DNA of 64,000 nt from JACCXG01 sp963785755 (GTDB lineage Bacteria > Acidobacteriota > Vicinamibacteria > Vicinamibacterales > 2-12-FULL-66-21). The translations under genes were made by a program, and so were the position numbers. The stretch lies in assembly GCA_963785755.1 (NCBI GenBank), contig CAWAXG010000050.1:196497-260496 (forward strand), written 5' to 3'. A model generated the notes under the pieces. The model worked only from the letters and a program-made list of their open reading frames with translations, made no database searches and had not been told where the DNA came from. Each line of letters starts with the position of its first letter. Position 1 is the stretch's first letter. This document shows, piece after piece, positions 45,782 to 61,163 of this stretch.

Positions 45782-46371
45782 TGGCAGTCACGAAAGCGGA
45801 CAAAGTCGAAGAGCTCGCGCAGCTCGAACGGGCGTTCAAGGGCACCGAGAGCGCTGTCGTGGTCGACTTCAAGGGCCTGAAGGTCCCCGAGGTCACCGAG
45901 CTGCGCCGCCAGATCCGCGGGGCGAAGGGCCAGTACAAGGTCGTCAAGAACACGCTGGCCAGGCGGGCGATGCAGGGCACGCCGTTCGAGGCGCTGGCGG
46001 GTCATTTCATCGGCACGACCGCCGTCGCCTACAGCGGCGAGGATCCGGTCGCGCTCGCGAAAGTCCTGACGACGTTCGCGAAAACGACGCCGGCGCTGCA
46101 GATCAAGGCCGCGGTCGTGCAGGGCCGCGCGATCAAGTCCGCCGAAGTCGGCGAGCTGGCCACGCTGCCGGGCAAGCCGGAGCTCTACGCGAAGCTCCTG
46201 TTCGTGCTCCAGGCGCCGATGGTGCAGATCGTGAGCGTCCTCAATGCCGCGCCGCGCGATCTGATGAGCGTGCTGGTGCAGTACGAAAAGAAGAAAACAG
46301 ACGAAGGCGGGGCTTCCGCCGAAGGTGGTGCTGCCGCTGAAGGCGGCAGCTACAGCGACACTAATCAATAA
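45781..46371 (+). CDS. rplJ: 50S ribosomal protein L10
   Basis: 196 aa, longer than the usual ~170. L10 core ADKVEELAQLERAFKGTESAVVVDFKGL and VVKNTLARRAM; stalk base carrying L7/L12 dimers. The C-terminal ~25 residues are an Ala/Gly/Glu tail (three EGG units) whose DNA contains the GGCTTCCGCC core of the repeat found 50 nt on. The 1-nt overlap with rplA leaves no room for an L10 leader between them. Confidence 0.95.
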   Translation: MAVTKADKVEELAQLERAFKGTESAVVVDFKGLKVPEVTELRRQIRGAKGQYKVVKNTLARRAMQGTPFEALAGHFIGTTAVAYSGEDPVALAKVLTTFAKTTPALQIKAAVVQGRAIKSAEVGELATLPGKPELYAKLLFVLQAPMVQIVSVLNAAPRDLMSVLVQYEKKKTDEGGASAEGGAAAEGGSYSDTNQ

Positions 46372-46375
46372 CAGT

Positions 46376-46401
46376 GTGGCTTCCGCCTGCAGGCGGAAGG
46401 A
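46376..46401 (+). repeat. REP-like palindrome between rplJ and rplL
   Basis: GTGGC, TTCCGCCT-GC-AGGCGGAA, GGA. Same family as the copies in nuoL (6674, 6756) and after rpoC (55608). It occupies almost the whole 45-nt spacer and could act as an RNA hairpin in the transcript. Confidence 0.7.
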
Positions 46402-46416
46402 TTTCAGGAGAGAGCA

Positions 46417-46809
46417 ATGGCCGAAGTGACGCAGCAGCAGGTGGTTGACTACATCAAGGGGATCTCGGTGCTCGAGCTGTCGCAGCTCGTGAAGACGCTC
46501 GAGTCGGAGCTCGGAGTCTCGGCGGCCGCGGCGATGCCGATGGCGATGCCGGGCGGTGGCGGTGCGGCCGCGGGCGCCGCGGCGCCGGTCGAGGAGAAGA
46601 CCGAGTTTACCGCGACGCTGACCGAAGTCGGCTCGAACAAGATCAACGTCATCAAGGTCGTCCGCGAAGTGACGAGCCTGGGTCTGAAGGAAGCCAAGGA
46701 CCTGGTCGAGGGCGCGCCCAAGCCGATCAAGGAAGGCATCCCCAAGGACGAAGCGGCGGCGATCCAGAAGAAGTTTGCCGACGTCGGCGCGAAGGTCGAG
46801 ATCAAATAA
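46417..46809 (+). CDS. rplL: 50S ribosomal protein L7/L12
   Basis: 130 aa. N-terminal dimerisation part, Ala/Gly/Met-rich hinge (residues 35-55) and C-terminal factor-binding domain KINVIKVVREVTSLGLKEAK. AGGAGAG lies at a good distance from ATG 46417. Confidence 0.96.
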   Translation: MAEVTQQQVVDYIKGISVLELSQLVKTLESELGVSAAAAMPMAMPGGGGAAAGAAAPVEEKTEFTATLTEVGSNKINVIKVVREVTSLGLKEAKDLVEGAPKPIKEGIPKDEAAAIQKKFADVGAKVEIK

Positions 46810-46813
46810 CGCC

Positions 46814-46867
46814 GCACGCGTTCTGTCGCGTGCGTCTGTTGGTAGCGCCGGGGCTCTGGCCCCGGCG
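46814..46867 (+). terminator. Two hairpins in the rplL-rpoB spacer
   Basis: GCACGCG-TTCTGT-CGCGTGC (46814-46833) is followed by GTCTGTT, a weak terminator form. Then GTAG with CGCCGGGGC-TCTG-GCCCCGGCG (46842-46867), half of the GTAG/CTAC repeat type. An attenuator is known in this position in E. coli. Here the role is only suggested. Confidence 0.4.
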
Positions 46868-46936
46868 TGAGCGGCGTCGAGACCATCGGGTCGATCGGCG
46901 TCGAGTCATTTGTTCGGCCTCGAGGTTTTTCACACG

Positions 46937-51250
<4,314 letters not shown>

Positions 51251-51274
51251 TGAACTAACGTTTCGTTTCCACCC

Positions 51275-51329
51275 GTAGCGCGGAGCTTCAGCTCCGCGCC
51301 GCGGACGCGGGGCTGAAGCCCCTCGCTAC
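51275..51329 (+). repeat. GTAGCG...CGCTAC double-hairpin repeat between rpoB and rpoC
   Basis: GTAGCG, hairpin CGGAGCTTCAGCTCCG, an 11-nt link, hairpin GGGGCTGAAGCCCC, then CGCTAC. Both hairpins carry CTTCAG/CTGAAG loops. It lies in the 99-nt spacer, 20 nt before rpoC. Confidence 0.7.
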
Positions 51330-51349
51330 GAGTGTGGTGAAACTGCAAA

Positions 51350-55557
<4,208 letters not shown>

Positions 55558-55607
55558 CGCTGTCGCTGGTCCGCGACGGAATCAGGGATCGGGATCGAGA
55601 AAAGGTC

Positions 55608-55634
55608 GTGGCTTCCGCCTTTAGGCGGAAGGAC
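55608..55634 (+). repeat. REP-like palindrome after rpoC
   Basis: GTGGC, TTCCGCCT-TT-AGGCGGAA, GGAC. Closest copy to the one at 6756. It precedes the terminator by 4 nt. Confidence 0.7.
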
Positions 55635-55638
55635 TGTG

Positions 55639-55674
55639 GGGCGATGGTAGAAGAGGCCATCGCCCTTTTCTTTT
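55639..55674 (+). terminator. Intrinsic terminator of the rpoBC transcript
   Basis: GGGCGATGG (55639-55647), a 9-nt loop, CCATCGCCC (55657-55665), then TTTTCTTTT. A perfect 9-bp stem and T-run: the clearest terminator of the window. Confidence 0.88.
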
Positions 55675-55702
55675 GTCCGAGACGGACACCGATCGCCCCC
55701 AG

Positions 55703-55767
55703 GCGTTTGCAGCCGTCGGCGGGCGGTGCCATCATGAGCCGCCGCGGCTGAAACGCGGATGTTAGGC
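55703..55767 (+). other. attC-like site 1
   Basis: A long imperfect palindrome: GCGTTT(G)CAGCCG(T)CGGCGG pairs with CCGCCG CGGCTG AAACGC, leaving G55709 and T55716 unpaired on one arm. It ends in a perfect core GTTAGGC (55761-55767). The inner L''-type GCAGCCG and L'-type CGGCTGAA match integron attC design. The outer R'' core is degenerate (GCCCCCA, near 55695). Confidence 0.6.
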
Positions 55768-55775
55768 TCCAATCG

Positions 55776-55821
55776 CACTAACAACTCCAGCCCTGCGGCT
55801 TGGTTAAATCGGGCGTTAGGC
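55776..55821 (+). other. attC-like site 2
   Basis: Begins CACTAAC, inner CCAGCC-CTGC-GGCTTGG with one extra base, ends CGGGCGTTAGGC (core GTTAGGC 55815-55821). The next ORF starts 8 nt after the core, as is usual for integron cassettes. Only 8 nt separate it from site 1. Confidence 0.6.
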
Positions 55822-55829
55822 GCACTCAC

Positions 55830-56207
55830 ATGTCATTGTGGTCCATCACCTATCTGGCCTTGTTCGGAATGCTTGCGGCAGCAGGTGTCTGGGAAGATGT
55901 CCGCGACCGTCGACCAGCGTGGTTTCTCGGATGTGCGGTCATCTCCAATCTAACAGTCATTTATTTGTTCGTGGCCTATTGGCATTCGTCGCTTCGCTCG
56001 CCCTGGGGCTTGGTAGCACCTCTGGCGTTTGTTGCTTCGATGTGTTGGGAGTTATTTCAGGCCGTCGAGGATATCCGCGCTCTGCGCTCCGACCCGGAGC
56101 TTTCAGAGTGTGAGCAGCGCGTGATCGCGGGCGTCACTGCCGTTGCGCTGCCGGTCATCTGCTTGCCGGCGTTTGTTGTCGCAGGTATAAGTGCGTTCAG
56201 ATCCTGA
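55830..56207 (+). CDS. Cassette-borne small membrane protein
   Basis: 125 aa from ATG 55830. Four hydrophobic stretches (LWSITYLALFGMLAAAGVW, GCAVISNLTVIYLFVAYW, WGLVAPLAFVASMCWELF and a C-terminal one). Not recognised. Starts 8 nt after attC-like site 2 and ends 10 nt before site 3, so it fills one cassette. Base composition is visibly less GC-rich than the rpo genes, which fits acquired DNA. Confidence 0.65.
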   Translation: MSLWSITYLALFGMLAAAGVWEDVRDRRPAWFLGCAVISNLTVIYLFVAYWHSSLRSPWGLVAPLAFVASMCWELFQAVEDIRALRSDPELSECEQRVIAGVTAVALPVICLPAFVVAGISAFRS

Positions 56208-56217
56208 TCGACCGTGC

Positions 56218-56279
56218 GCCTGACCAGCCCTGCAGCCGACCGCTGAAAAACGCGGCGGCTGAGCGGCAGGTCGTTGGCC
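56218..56279 (+). other. attC-like site 3
   Basis: R''-like GCCTGAC, L'' CTGCAGCCGACC, L' GGCGGCTGAGCGG, R' GTTGGCC; 62 nt in total. CAGCCG-(A)-CCGC pairs with GCGG-CGGCTG, with A unpaired. Length and layout are those of a short attC. Confidence 0.6.
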
Positions 56280-56287
56280 GGACACCC

Positions 56288-56335
56288 GCCCAAGCGCGAT
56301 GCTGACGCCGGGCGGCTGTTGCGCAACAGTTAGCC
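56288..56335 (+). other. attC-like site 4
   Basis: GCCCAAG (R''-like) to GTTAGCC (R'-like), 48 nt, with CCGCCC/GGGCGG pairing and GGCGGCTGTTG as L'. It lies only 8 nt from site 3, so the unit between them holds no gene. Weaker than the others. Confidence 0.4.
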
Positions 56336-56451
56336 GGCGCGGTCAAGTCACACATCTCCTGTCCTGGAACGAGTCGTGTGGAAGCGTGATTCAGAGGGCT
56401 GGTGACGATGCGAGCGATCGGGAAGGCGAGCGGCGCGTCTCGGGGCGCTGC

Positions 56452-56529
56452 GCCGACGGGCCGGCGCTTGCAGCCGACCGCGGCCGGCGCGATGATGAGC
56501 CGCCGCGGCTGAAACGCAGGACGTTGGTA
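56452..56529 (+). other. attC-like site 5
   Basis: Starts GCCGACG (degenerate R''). The inner GCTTGCAGCCGACC pairs with GCGGCTGAAACGC. Ends ACGTTGGTA. Over its right half it is almost the same as site 1 (GAGCCGCCGCGGCTGAAACG). The 56208-56676 stretch has no acceptable ORF and consists mainly of sites 3-5. Confidence 0.5.
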
Positions 56530-56676
56530 GGTCGAGGCCGCTTTCCGGCGTCCCTCGTGCGCGTAGCAGGTAGGCTCGGCATCGCTCTTGAGCTCAGCAT
56601 CCGCCGAGTGCTCGTCGTTGAGCGTGCTCCTTAACAAAGCCGCTGAAGCTGAAGCGCCGAAGGATTCGGCTGACGA

Positions 56677-57207
56677 TCAAAACCCAAGCTTCCTTCGGAC
56701 GGCGCCCACTCCCTTCTTGGCAGCGCGTTCGATCGGCGAAGACGAACCTGCGCGCAGCGTAGTCTTGATCTCAATCGTCTGTTGCGGCTGCACCTGGATG
56801 CGACGGACCTCGGCCGCATAGCGCGGGTGGCTGACGCGTACGACGTAGACGCCCTCCCTCAACTCCTGTGCAACCCGGCCCGCAGAGTCGGGCGTCAGAG
56901 TGGCCACGAGTGCGTTCTCAGTCGTGAGCACCTCAACTGTCGCATCGGTGACGCTTCGGTGGGAGCCCGCGGCGTGCACGATCGCGACGAGTTCCCCTGT
57001 GTTGCCAGGCCGGGCGAGTTGCACCAGTGGGAACGCCGCGCCAACGACGGTCGCGACCCCCGCCAGAGTGGCGACGACGGCCTGAATGCGCGAAAGCGAC
57101 AGGCCGCATGCGATGCTGGTGACTGTTGCCCAGGCTATTTTGAGAGTCGACTGTGGCGGCGATGTCGCGGTTTCCTCAGCCATCGAATGGGATCGATTAG
57201 TTCTCAT
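56677..57207 (-). CDS. Reverse-oriented cassette protein: membrane anchor plus PEGA/carboxypeptidase-regulatory-like domain
   Basis: 176 aa on the strand opposite to the array. A hydrophobic segment (AVVATLAGVATVVGAAFPLV) is followed by a beta-sandwich-like region: VAIVHAAGSHRSVTDATVEVL, LREGVYVVRVSHPRYAAEVRRIQVQPQQTIEIKTTL, the pattern of small surface repeat domains that decorate a peptide scaffold. Starts at ATG 57207 or ATG 57183; no strong ribosome binding site. Function unknown. It has no recognised partner next to it. Confidence 0.5.
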   Translation of the reverse strand: MRTNRSHSMAEETATSPPQSTLKIAWATVTSIACGLSLSRIQAVVATLAGVATVVGAAFPLVQLARPGNTGELVAIVHAAGSHRSVTDATVEVLTTENALVATLTPDSAGRVAQELREGVYVVRVSHPRYAAEVRRIQVQPQQTIEIKTTLRAGSSSPIERAAKKGVGAVRRKLGF

Positions 57208-57536
57208 CACCGCGTGGGTTTGCGGTGGCGGTCGTGCCTGTGGTCCATCAACATCCGGACCAGCGTCAGTCCCGTCTTAACATCTTGCTGTTGTGGCAGT
57301 TACGAGCGCAGTCCACCCGAGTGGCGTCGGCCGATATGTCCTTTTCGCAATTGGACATTCAAGAATGGCACGCTGATGGCGATGGCGGTCCGCCGCGACA
57401 CTTCCTCCTCGAACCTGACGTCGCGGAGGCATGCCGACGATTCCTTCGCGGATGCCGTCGACAACATGTAGCTGGTGCCGGTCGTGCCCAGCGTCGCCCT
57501 CGGCATGAATCTGTCACACTCTGCGACAATGGTCCC

Positions 57537-57635
57537 GTGAGTCCGACGGTCCTCAGGAGCGGCCCTTACCGGTTTTTCTTCTTTGCGACCGATCATTTTG
57601 GAGGCTCGCGCGCTTCGGGCGAGCGTCCGCGATAA
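57537..57635 (+). pseudogene. Truncated DUF4160 gene
   Basis: GTG 57537 starts SPTVLRSGPYRFFFFATD, the signature N-terminus of DUF4160 proteins (usually ~80-100 aa, often paired with a DUF2442 gene). The expected EPPHVHV part never appears; the frame ends after 32 residues. Elsewhere in 57208-57828 I see no gene, only this remnant and attC-like site 6. Confidence 0.55.
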
Positions 57636-57700
57636 CGAGACCCTCACAGCGGTGGGTTTGGAGATGTGGAACATTCGATTGGGCGCCATGTCGAGTAGCG

Positions 57701-57799
57701 GCCTAATCCAGTCGCTGCAGCCGACGAGCGCCGCTGGCGCACGAAGCTGATTCGGAGGATTTGTAGCGCCGCTCGCGGCGGACCCACAGGACGTTAGAA
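57701..57799 (+). other. attC-like site 6
   Basis: R'' GCCTAAT (one off consensus), L'' CTGCAGCCGACGAGCG, a central loop, GCGCCGCTCGCGGCGG, R' GTTAGAA. GCCG-(A)-CGAGCG pairs with CGCTCGCGGC, leaving A unpaired. 99 nt. The next ORF starts 29 nt later. Confidence 0.55.
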
Positions 57800-57828
57800 C
57801 GGACCTTCGAAGGCGAGGCCATCTGCAG

Positions 57829-58254
57829 ATGTTCGGAACAATGGTCCTTCTCCTAATCGTGGTTCCACTTTATGCGCTCGTTAGCGCGATGATCCTCAGC
57901 TTGGCGCAAGCTTGGGTTCTGGCGTCGACGCGCTGGCTGGCATGGCGCTACGTCGTCGCCGGATTTGCAGGGACCGCGCTCTTGGTCGCTCCGATATTGC
58001 TTTTTCTCGGGTTCCCACGCGAAATCGCTCCGGCACATCGCAACGTTGCATGGACCGGTGTTGTTCTTTCGGCTGCCGTGACTGTTGCGGTGTTCAGGAT
58101 TGCAGCTCGGCGTCGGCTGCTTTCGGCGGCACAGAATGTAGGGCTATTGTCGGGGGCGTGGGCGTTGTTTCCGACTCATGTGGGGTTACTGGCCGTGTTC
58201 GGGACCATGGAGTTCATCATCTTGGGCTTCGTCTTCATAGGGAATATTCACTGA
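57829..58254 (+). CDS. Cassette-borne membrane protein
   Basis: 141 aa with four clear helices (VLLLIVVPLYALVSAMILSL, YVVAGFAGTALLVAPILLFL, AWTGVVLSAAVTVAVF, VGLLAVFGTMEFIILGFVFI). Family not recognised. Flanked by attC-like sites 6 and 7; fills one cassette of ~0.6 kb. Confidence 0.65.
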   Translation: MFGTMVLLLIVVPLYALVSAMILSLAQAWVLASTRWLAWRYVVAGFAGTALLVAPILLFLGFPREIAPAHRNVAWTGVVLSAAVTVAVFRIAARRRLLSAAQNVGLLSGAWALFPTHVGLLAVFGTMEFIILGFVFIGNIH

Positions 58255-58302
58255 AGTGGGCCAACGGCCCCGATTTCCAGAATTGCGGCGCGATACTGTG
58301 CC

Positions 58303-58403
58303 GCCTAACGCGCGGCGGCACCCGAGGCGGCGGCCACATGTTTCGTGTGACGTGCGACGGTGCAACACTGCGACGTGCAGTCGGCCCGTCAGAGACGTTG
58401 GGC
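58303..58403 (+). other. attC-like site 7
   Basis: Both outer cores are perfect consensus: GCCTAAC (RYYYAAC, 58303-58309) and GTTGGGC (GTTRRRY, 58397-58403), 101 nt overall. The inner pairing is weaker than in sites 1-6. The following 58404-58660 holds only a short open tail ending MSVRSVA (stop 58540), possibly a gene remnant. Confidence 0.6.
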
Positions 58404-58660
58404 AGACCCGTAGCGCGGTTCGGAGGCTTGTCTTGCAGTTCGAGAGACTCGGCCGAATTGGCAATGTCGTTATCATGGCGGGCTTCGCCATCGGCGCAAC
58501 GGCATGGGCGCTCGAGATGAGTGTTCGTTCGGTGGCTTAGGCTTCAAGAATCGAACGACGGGGATTTCCAGCTCATGAAGTCAGCCGAAGCCCGTGGTGG
58601 CTGGTAGAAGTGGCCTCTGAGATACGCCTCGAGAATGTTGCGCGTGGGAGGATCAAGACA

Positions 58661-59056
58661 ATGGAAGCCGCACCGGCATCCATCGCGAATCTGACCGGCA
58701 TCGCGCCGCAATTCCTGGTGGACGACCTCCCGCGTTCGATCGAGTACGACTGCCGGTGCCTCGGCTTCGTGCTCGACTTCAACTACGAGGGCTTCTACGC
58801 GAGCGTCAGCCGGGACGGATGTGCGATTCATCTCAAGGCGGCACCAAAGACCTTAGCCGACAGGGATCATCGCAAGCGGCACGAGCATCTCGATGCGTAC
58901 ATCGCTCTCCGCGACGCAGCCGCGCTGCATGACGAACTGCGGTCCCGCGGCGCGCTGGTCACGAAGCCGCTTGAAGCAAGGCCGTGGTCGTGCAGGGACT
59001 TCTACGTCGAAGATCCCGACGGCTACATTCTCTGCTTCAGCGAGCAGACGGCCTGA
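58661..59056 (+). CDS. VOC-family (glyoxalase/bleomycin-resistance-like) protein
   Basis: 131 aa from ATG 58661, preceded by GGGAGGATC. Contains the VOC pattern FLVDDLPRSIEYDCRCLGF, IHLKAA and the C-terminal FYVEDPDGYILCFSEQ. Metal-dependent lyase, dioxygenase or drug-binding roles are all possible. VOC genes are common integron cargo. Its stop overlaps a GCCTGAC core, so it is probably the last cassette of the array. Confidence 0.85.
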   Translation: MEAAPASIANLTGIAPQFLVDDLPRSIEYDCRCLGFVLDFNYEGFYASVSRDGCAIHLKAAPKTLADRDHRKRHEHLDAYIALRDAAALHDELRSRGALVTKPLEARPWSCRDFYVEDPDGYILCFSEQTA

Positions 59057-59075
59057 CAACCTAGAGCCGACTGAA
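59051..59075 (+). other. Half attC-like site (R''-L'') after the VOC gene
   Basis: GCCTGAC (same R'' as site 3), a 9-nt spacer, then GAGCCGAC, the left half of an attC. No matching L'/R' half follows, and the minus-strand molybdenum hydroxylase gene begins its 3' end here. It looks like a truncated array boundary. Confidence 0.4.
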
Positions 59076-61163
59076 ACGCAGCACAACTGGCGGGCCGGAG
59101 TGCGCATGTGCGGCCTTGTCGGCGGCGTCGCACCTCGGCTCTTCCCTCTGACGGCCCCACCGTCGGCGTAAGCGGCAGCTCGCTGCGCCTGATGCCGGTC
59201 GCCGCATACGCGGCGGCGGCGATCGCGGGCGCGGTGAGGGTAATCGGAAGACTCCCCGGCGACCCGCTGGCGCAACGTCGCGGCGATCGATGAGCTGGAC
59301 GTCCATGGAAGGTACGTCGCTGAAGCGCGGCACGCGGGGTACCTGCGCCAGCCGCCGCGTGACCTGCGACGTCCCATCGAACGTGACCTGCTCCCACAGC
59401 GCGCCGCCAATCCCCTGGATCAGCGCTCCGGTCATCTGGTTCCGCAGGTTGTCCGGGTTGAGCGCGGCGCCGAAGTCGCCGGTCGCCGCCATCCGGACGA
59501 CACGGAGCCTGGTGCCCTCAGCCTCGACCTCGACGCAGAGAGCGAGCCGCGCGTCCTTCTCGATGGTGCAGCTCATACCGAACCCGCGCCCTTTGCCGCT
59601 GGGTGCGCGGCCCCAGCCGAATCGGGCCGCCGTCCGCTCGACGACCTCCCGCAGCCGGGCGTCCGCGATGTGGCGCAGGCGGAAGTCCATGGGATCCCGC
59701 TTCAGGTCAGCGGCCCATTCATTCACGTGCGATTCGCGAGCGAACGCGTTGGCGGTGGCGGCGAGCGCACGGTAGCTGCCCTGCCTCACGTCGGAGCGGG
59801 TGCGGTAGAAGCCGAGCCACTCGTTGGGAACGTCGTAGGGCGATGCAAGGCCGGCCGCGCCGCTGTTGTAGTTCGCGAATCGGAGCGCGACCAACCGGTC
59901 CTCCGCGTCCACGCCGCTCTCGACCTCGATGAGGGCCGCCGGGCGCGTGTAGCTGCACGTGAACTCTTCTTCGCGCGTCCACGCGAGCCGGATTGGAGCG
60001 CCGGCCAGCCGCGCGATCCGTGCCGCCTCGACCTCGCATTCGCCCCGCTGCTTGCCGCCGAACGCGCCGCCCGAGTCCATCGCGATGATGCGTACCTGCG
60101 ACTGCGCGACGTCGAGCGCTTGCGCCACCTCCTGGCGCACGAGGAACGGCGCCTGCACGCCGCAATGGATCGTCACCGCGCCGCCGCTCCACTCCGCAAT
60201 GGCGGCGCGCGGCTCGAGCGGCACGTGCGCGACCGGAGGCAGCCAGTAGGTCGAGACCTTCCGTCGGACCGCGGCGCGGAGGCCCGCGTCCACGTCGCCT
60301 CGCCGGAGCAGCGGCGGGTAACGCGCCTTTGGCTGCTCCACGGGCGCAACCGCGGTCTTCTTGAAGAGCGCCGGCCATTCGGCTGGAGGCGTCAGCGGAT
60401 CGGGCTTCCATTCGCTGGTGATTCGGGCGGCCGCGAGGCGGGCGGTGGCCACGTCCGGAGCGACGACAGCCAGCAGGTCCCGGTCGCGGATGACGCGAAC
60501 GCCAGGCATCTTCTCTGCGGCCGCTGCATCGAATGACACGAGGCTCGCGCGATGGTGAGGAGCGCGGACCACTGACGCGTGCAGGACGCCCGCGGGCCGG
60601 AGGTCGGTCGGGTATTTCTTCGCGCCGGTGACAATGGCGGTGCTGTCGACGTGCCTGACGGGCGCGCCGAGCACTTGCCAGGCCGCCGGCGCGGTGAGCG
60701 CGTCATCACTACTGCTGCTGCCGCGGCCGCTGGTCCGCGCGGCACGAACCGCCGCGGCTGCCTGCCTGATGACTGGTACCGTCTGCGGCGCCGTCAGGCT
60801 CGACCACGTCCCGCCATCATCGGGGCACAGGAGCGTGTCGCCCATGACGAGTTGCACGCGCTCCACTGGCACCCGCAGTTCTTCGGCGAACGCCTGCGCC
60901 AGCAGCGTCCGCGACCCCTGACCCATCTCGATCTTGCCCGTAAAGGCGCGGAACGTGCCGTCGTCAGCCACCTGCACGCGTACAGGGACGTCTCGATCCT
61001 GGGCGCGGACGGTGACGAGGAACAGCAGCCCGCCGCCGAGCGCCTTGAGGAACGCGCGCCGGTCTGGCGTCAGCGTCTCGAGCAACGCGAAGATCTCGTA
61101 GCGCTCGGGTTCGAGCGTCTGCTCGAACCGCCGCTTGTAGGCCGCACGCAGGTCTTCAGCCAC
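59061..61163 (-). CDS. Molybdopterin-binding hydroxylase large subunit, IorB/xanthine dehydrogenase family (C-terminus frameshifted)
   Basis: 700 aa as read. Twin-arginine-type DRRAFLKALGGG at residues 34-45 suggests Tat export. Mo-cofactor motifs include GKIEMGQGSRT and DSGGAFGGKQRGECE. The substrate (aldehyde, isoquinoline or other N-heterocycle) cannot be told. The last ~50 residues are in the wrong frame: after RRDVAPAG the expected PITLTAPAIAAAAYAATGIRR lies in another frame, with one or two extra T near 59245-59262. The true stop is therefore likely near 59160. GTG start overlapping the small subunit. Confidence 0.85.
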   Translation of the reverse strand: MAEDLRAAYKRRFEQTLEPERYEIFALLETLTPDRRAFLKALGGGLLFLVTVRAQDRDVPVRVQVADDGTFRAFTGKIEMGQGSRTLLAQAFAEELRVPVERVQLVMGDTLLCPDDGGTWSSLTAPQTVPVIRQAAAAVRAARTSGRGSSSSDDALTAPAAWQVLGAPVRHVDSTAIVTGAKKYPTDLRPAGVLHASVVRAPHHRASLVSFDAAAAEKMPGVRVIRDRDLLAVVAPDVATARLAAARITSEWKPDPLTPPAEWPALFKKTAVAPVEQPKARYPPLLRRGDVDAGLRAAVRRKVSTYWLPPVAHVPLEPRAAIAEWSGGAVTIHCGVQAPFLVRQEVAQALDVAQSQVRIIAMDSGGAFGGKQRGECEVEAARIARLAGAPIRLAWTREEEFTCSYTRPAALIEVESGVDAEDRLVALRFANYNSGAAGLASPYDVPNEWLGFYRTRSDVRQGSYRALAATANAFARESHVNEWAADLKRDPMDFRLRHIADARLREVVERTAARFGWGRAPSGKGRGFGMSCTIEKDARLALCVEVEAEGTRLRVVRMAATGDFGAALNPDNLRNQMTGALIQGIGGALWEQVTFDGTSQVTRRLAQVPRVPRFSDVPSMDVQLIDRRDVAPAGRRGVFRLPSPRPRSPPPRMRRPASGAASCRLRRRWGRQREEPRCDAADKAAHAHSGPPVVLRFSRL

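Noticed and set aside
56197..56637. 146-codon minus-strand ORF across sites 3-5
   Set aside because: Its frame runs through the attC-like palindromes, composition is Arg/Ala/Pro-rich, and there is no domain or start signal.
56631..56680. Further attC-like segment (CCTTAACAAAGCCGC ... TCGGCTGAC)
   Set aside because: Has R''- and L-like pieces but no GTTRRRY core follows, and it overlaps the end of the minus-strand gene.
57086..57471. Plus-strand ORFs opposite the PEGA-like gene
   Set aside because: The antisense gene has clear membrane and beta-domain structure; the plus frames do not.
58256..58540. 94-codon ORF across site 7
   Set aside because: The first two-thirds is attC-like DNA. Only the last ~35 residues (ending MSVRSVA) look protein-like, so it was noted as a possible remnant and not called.
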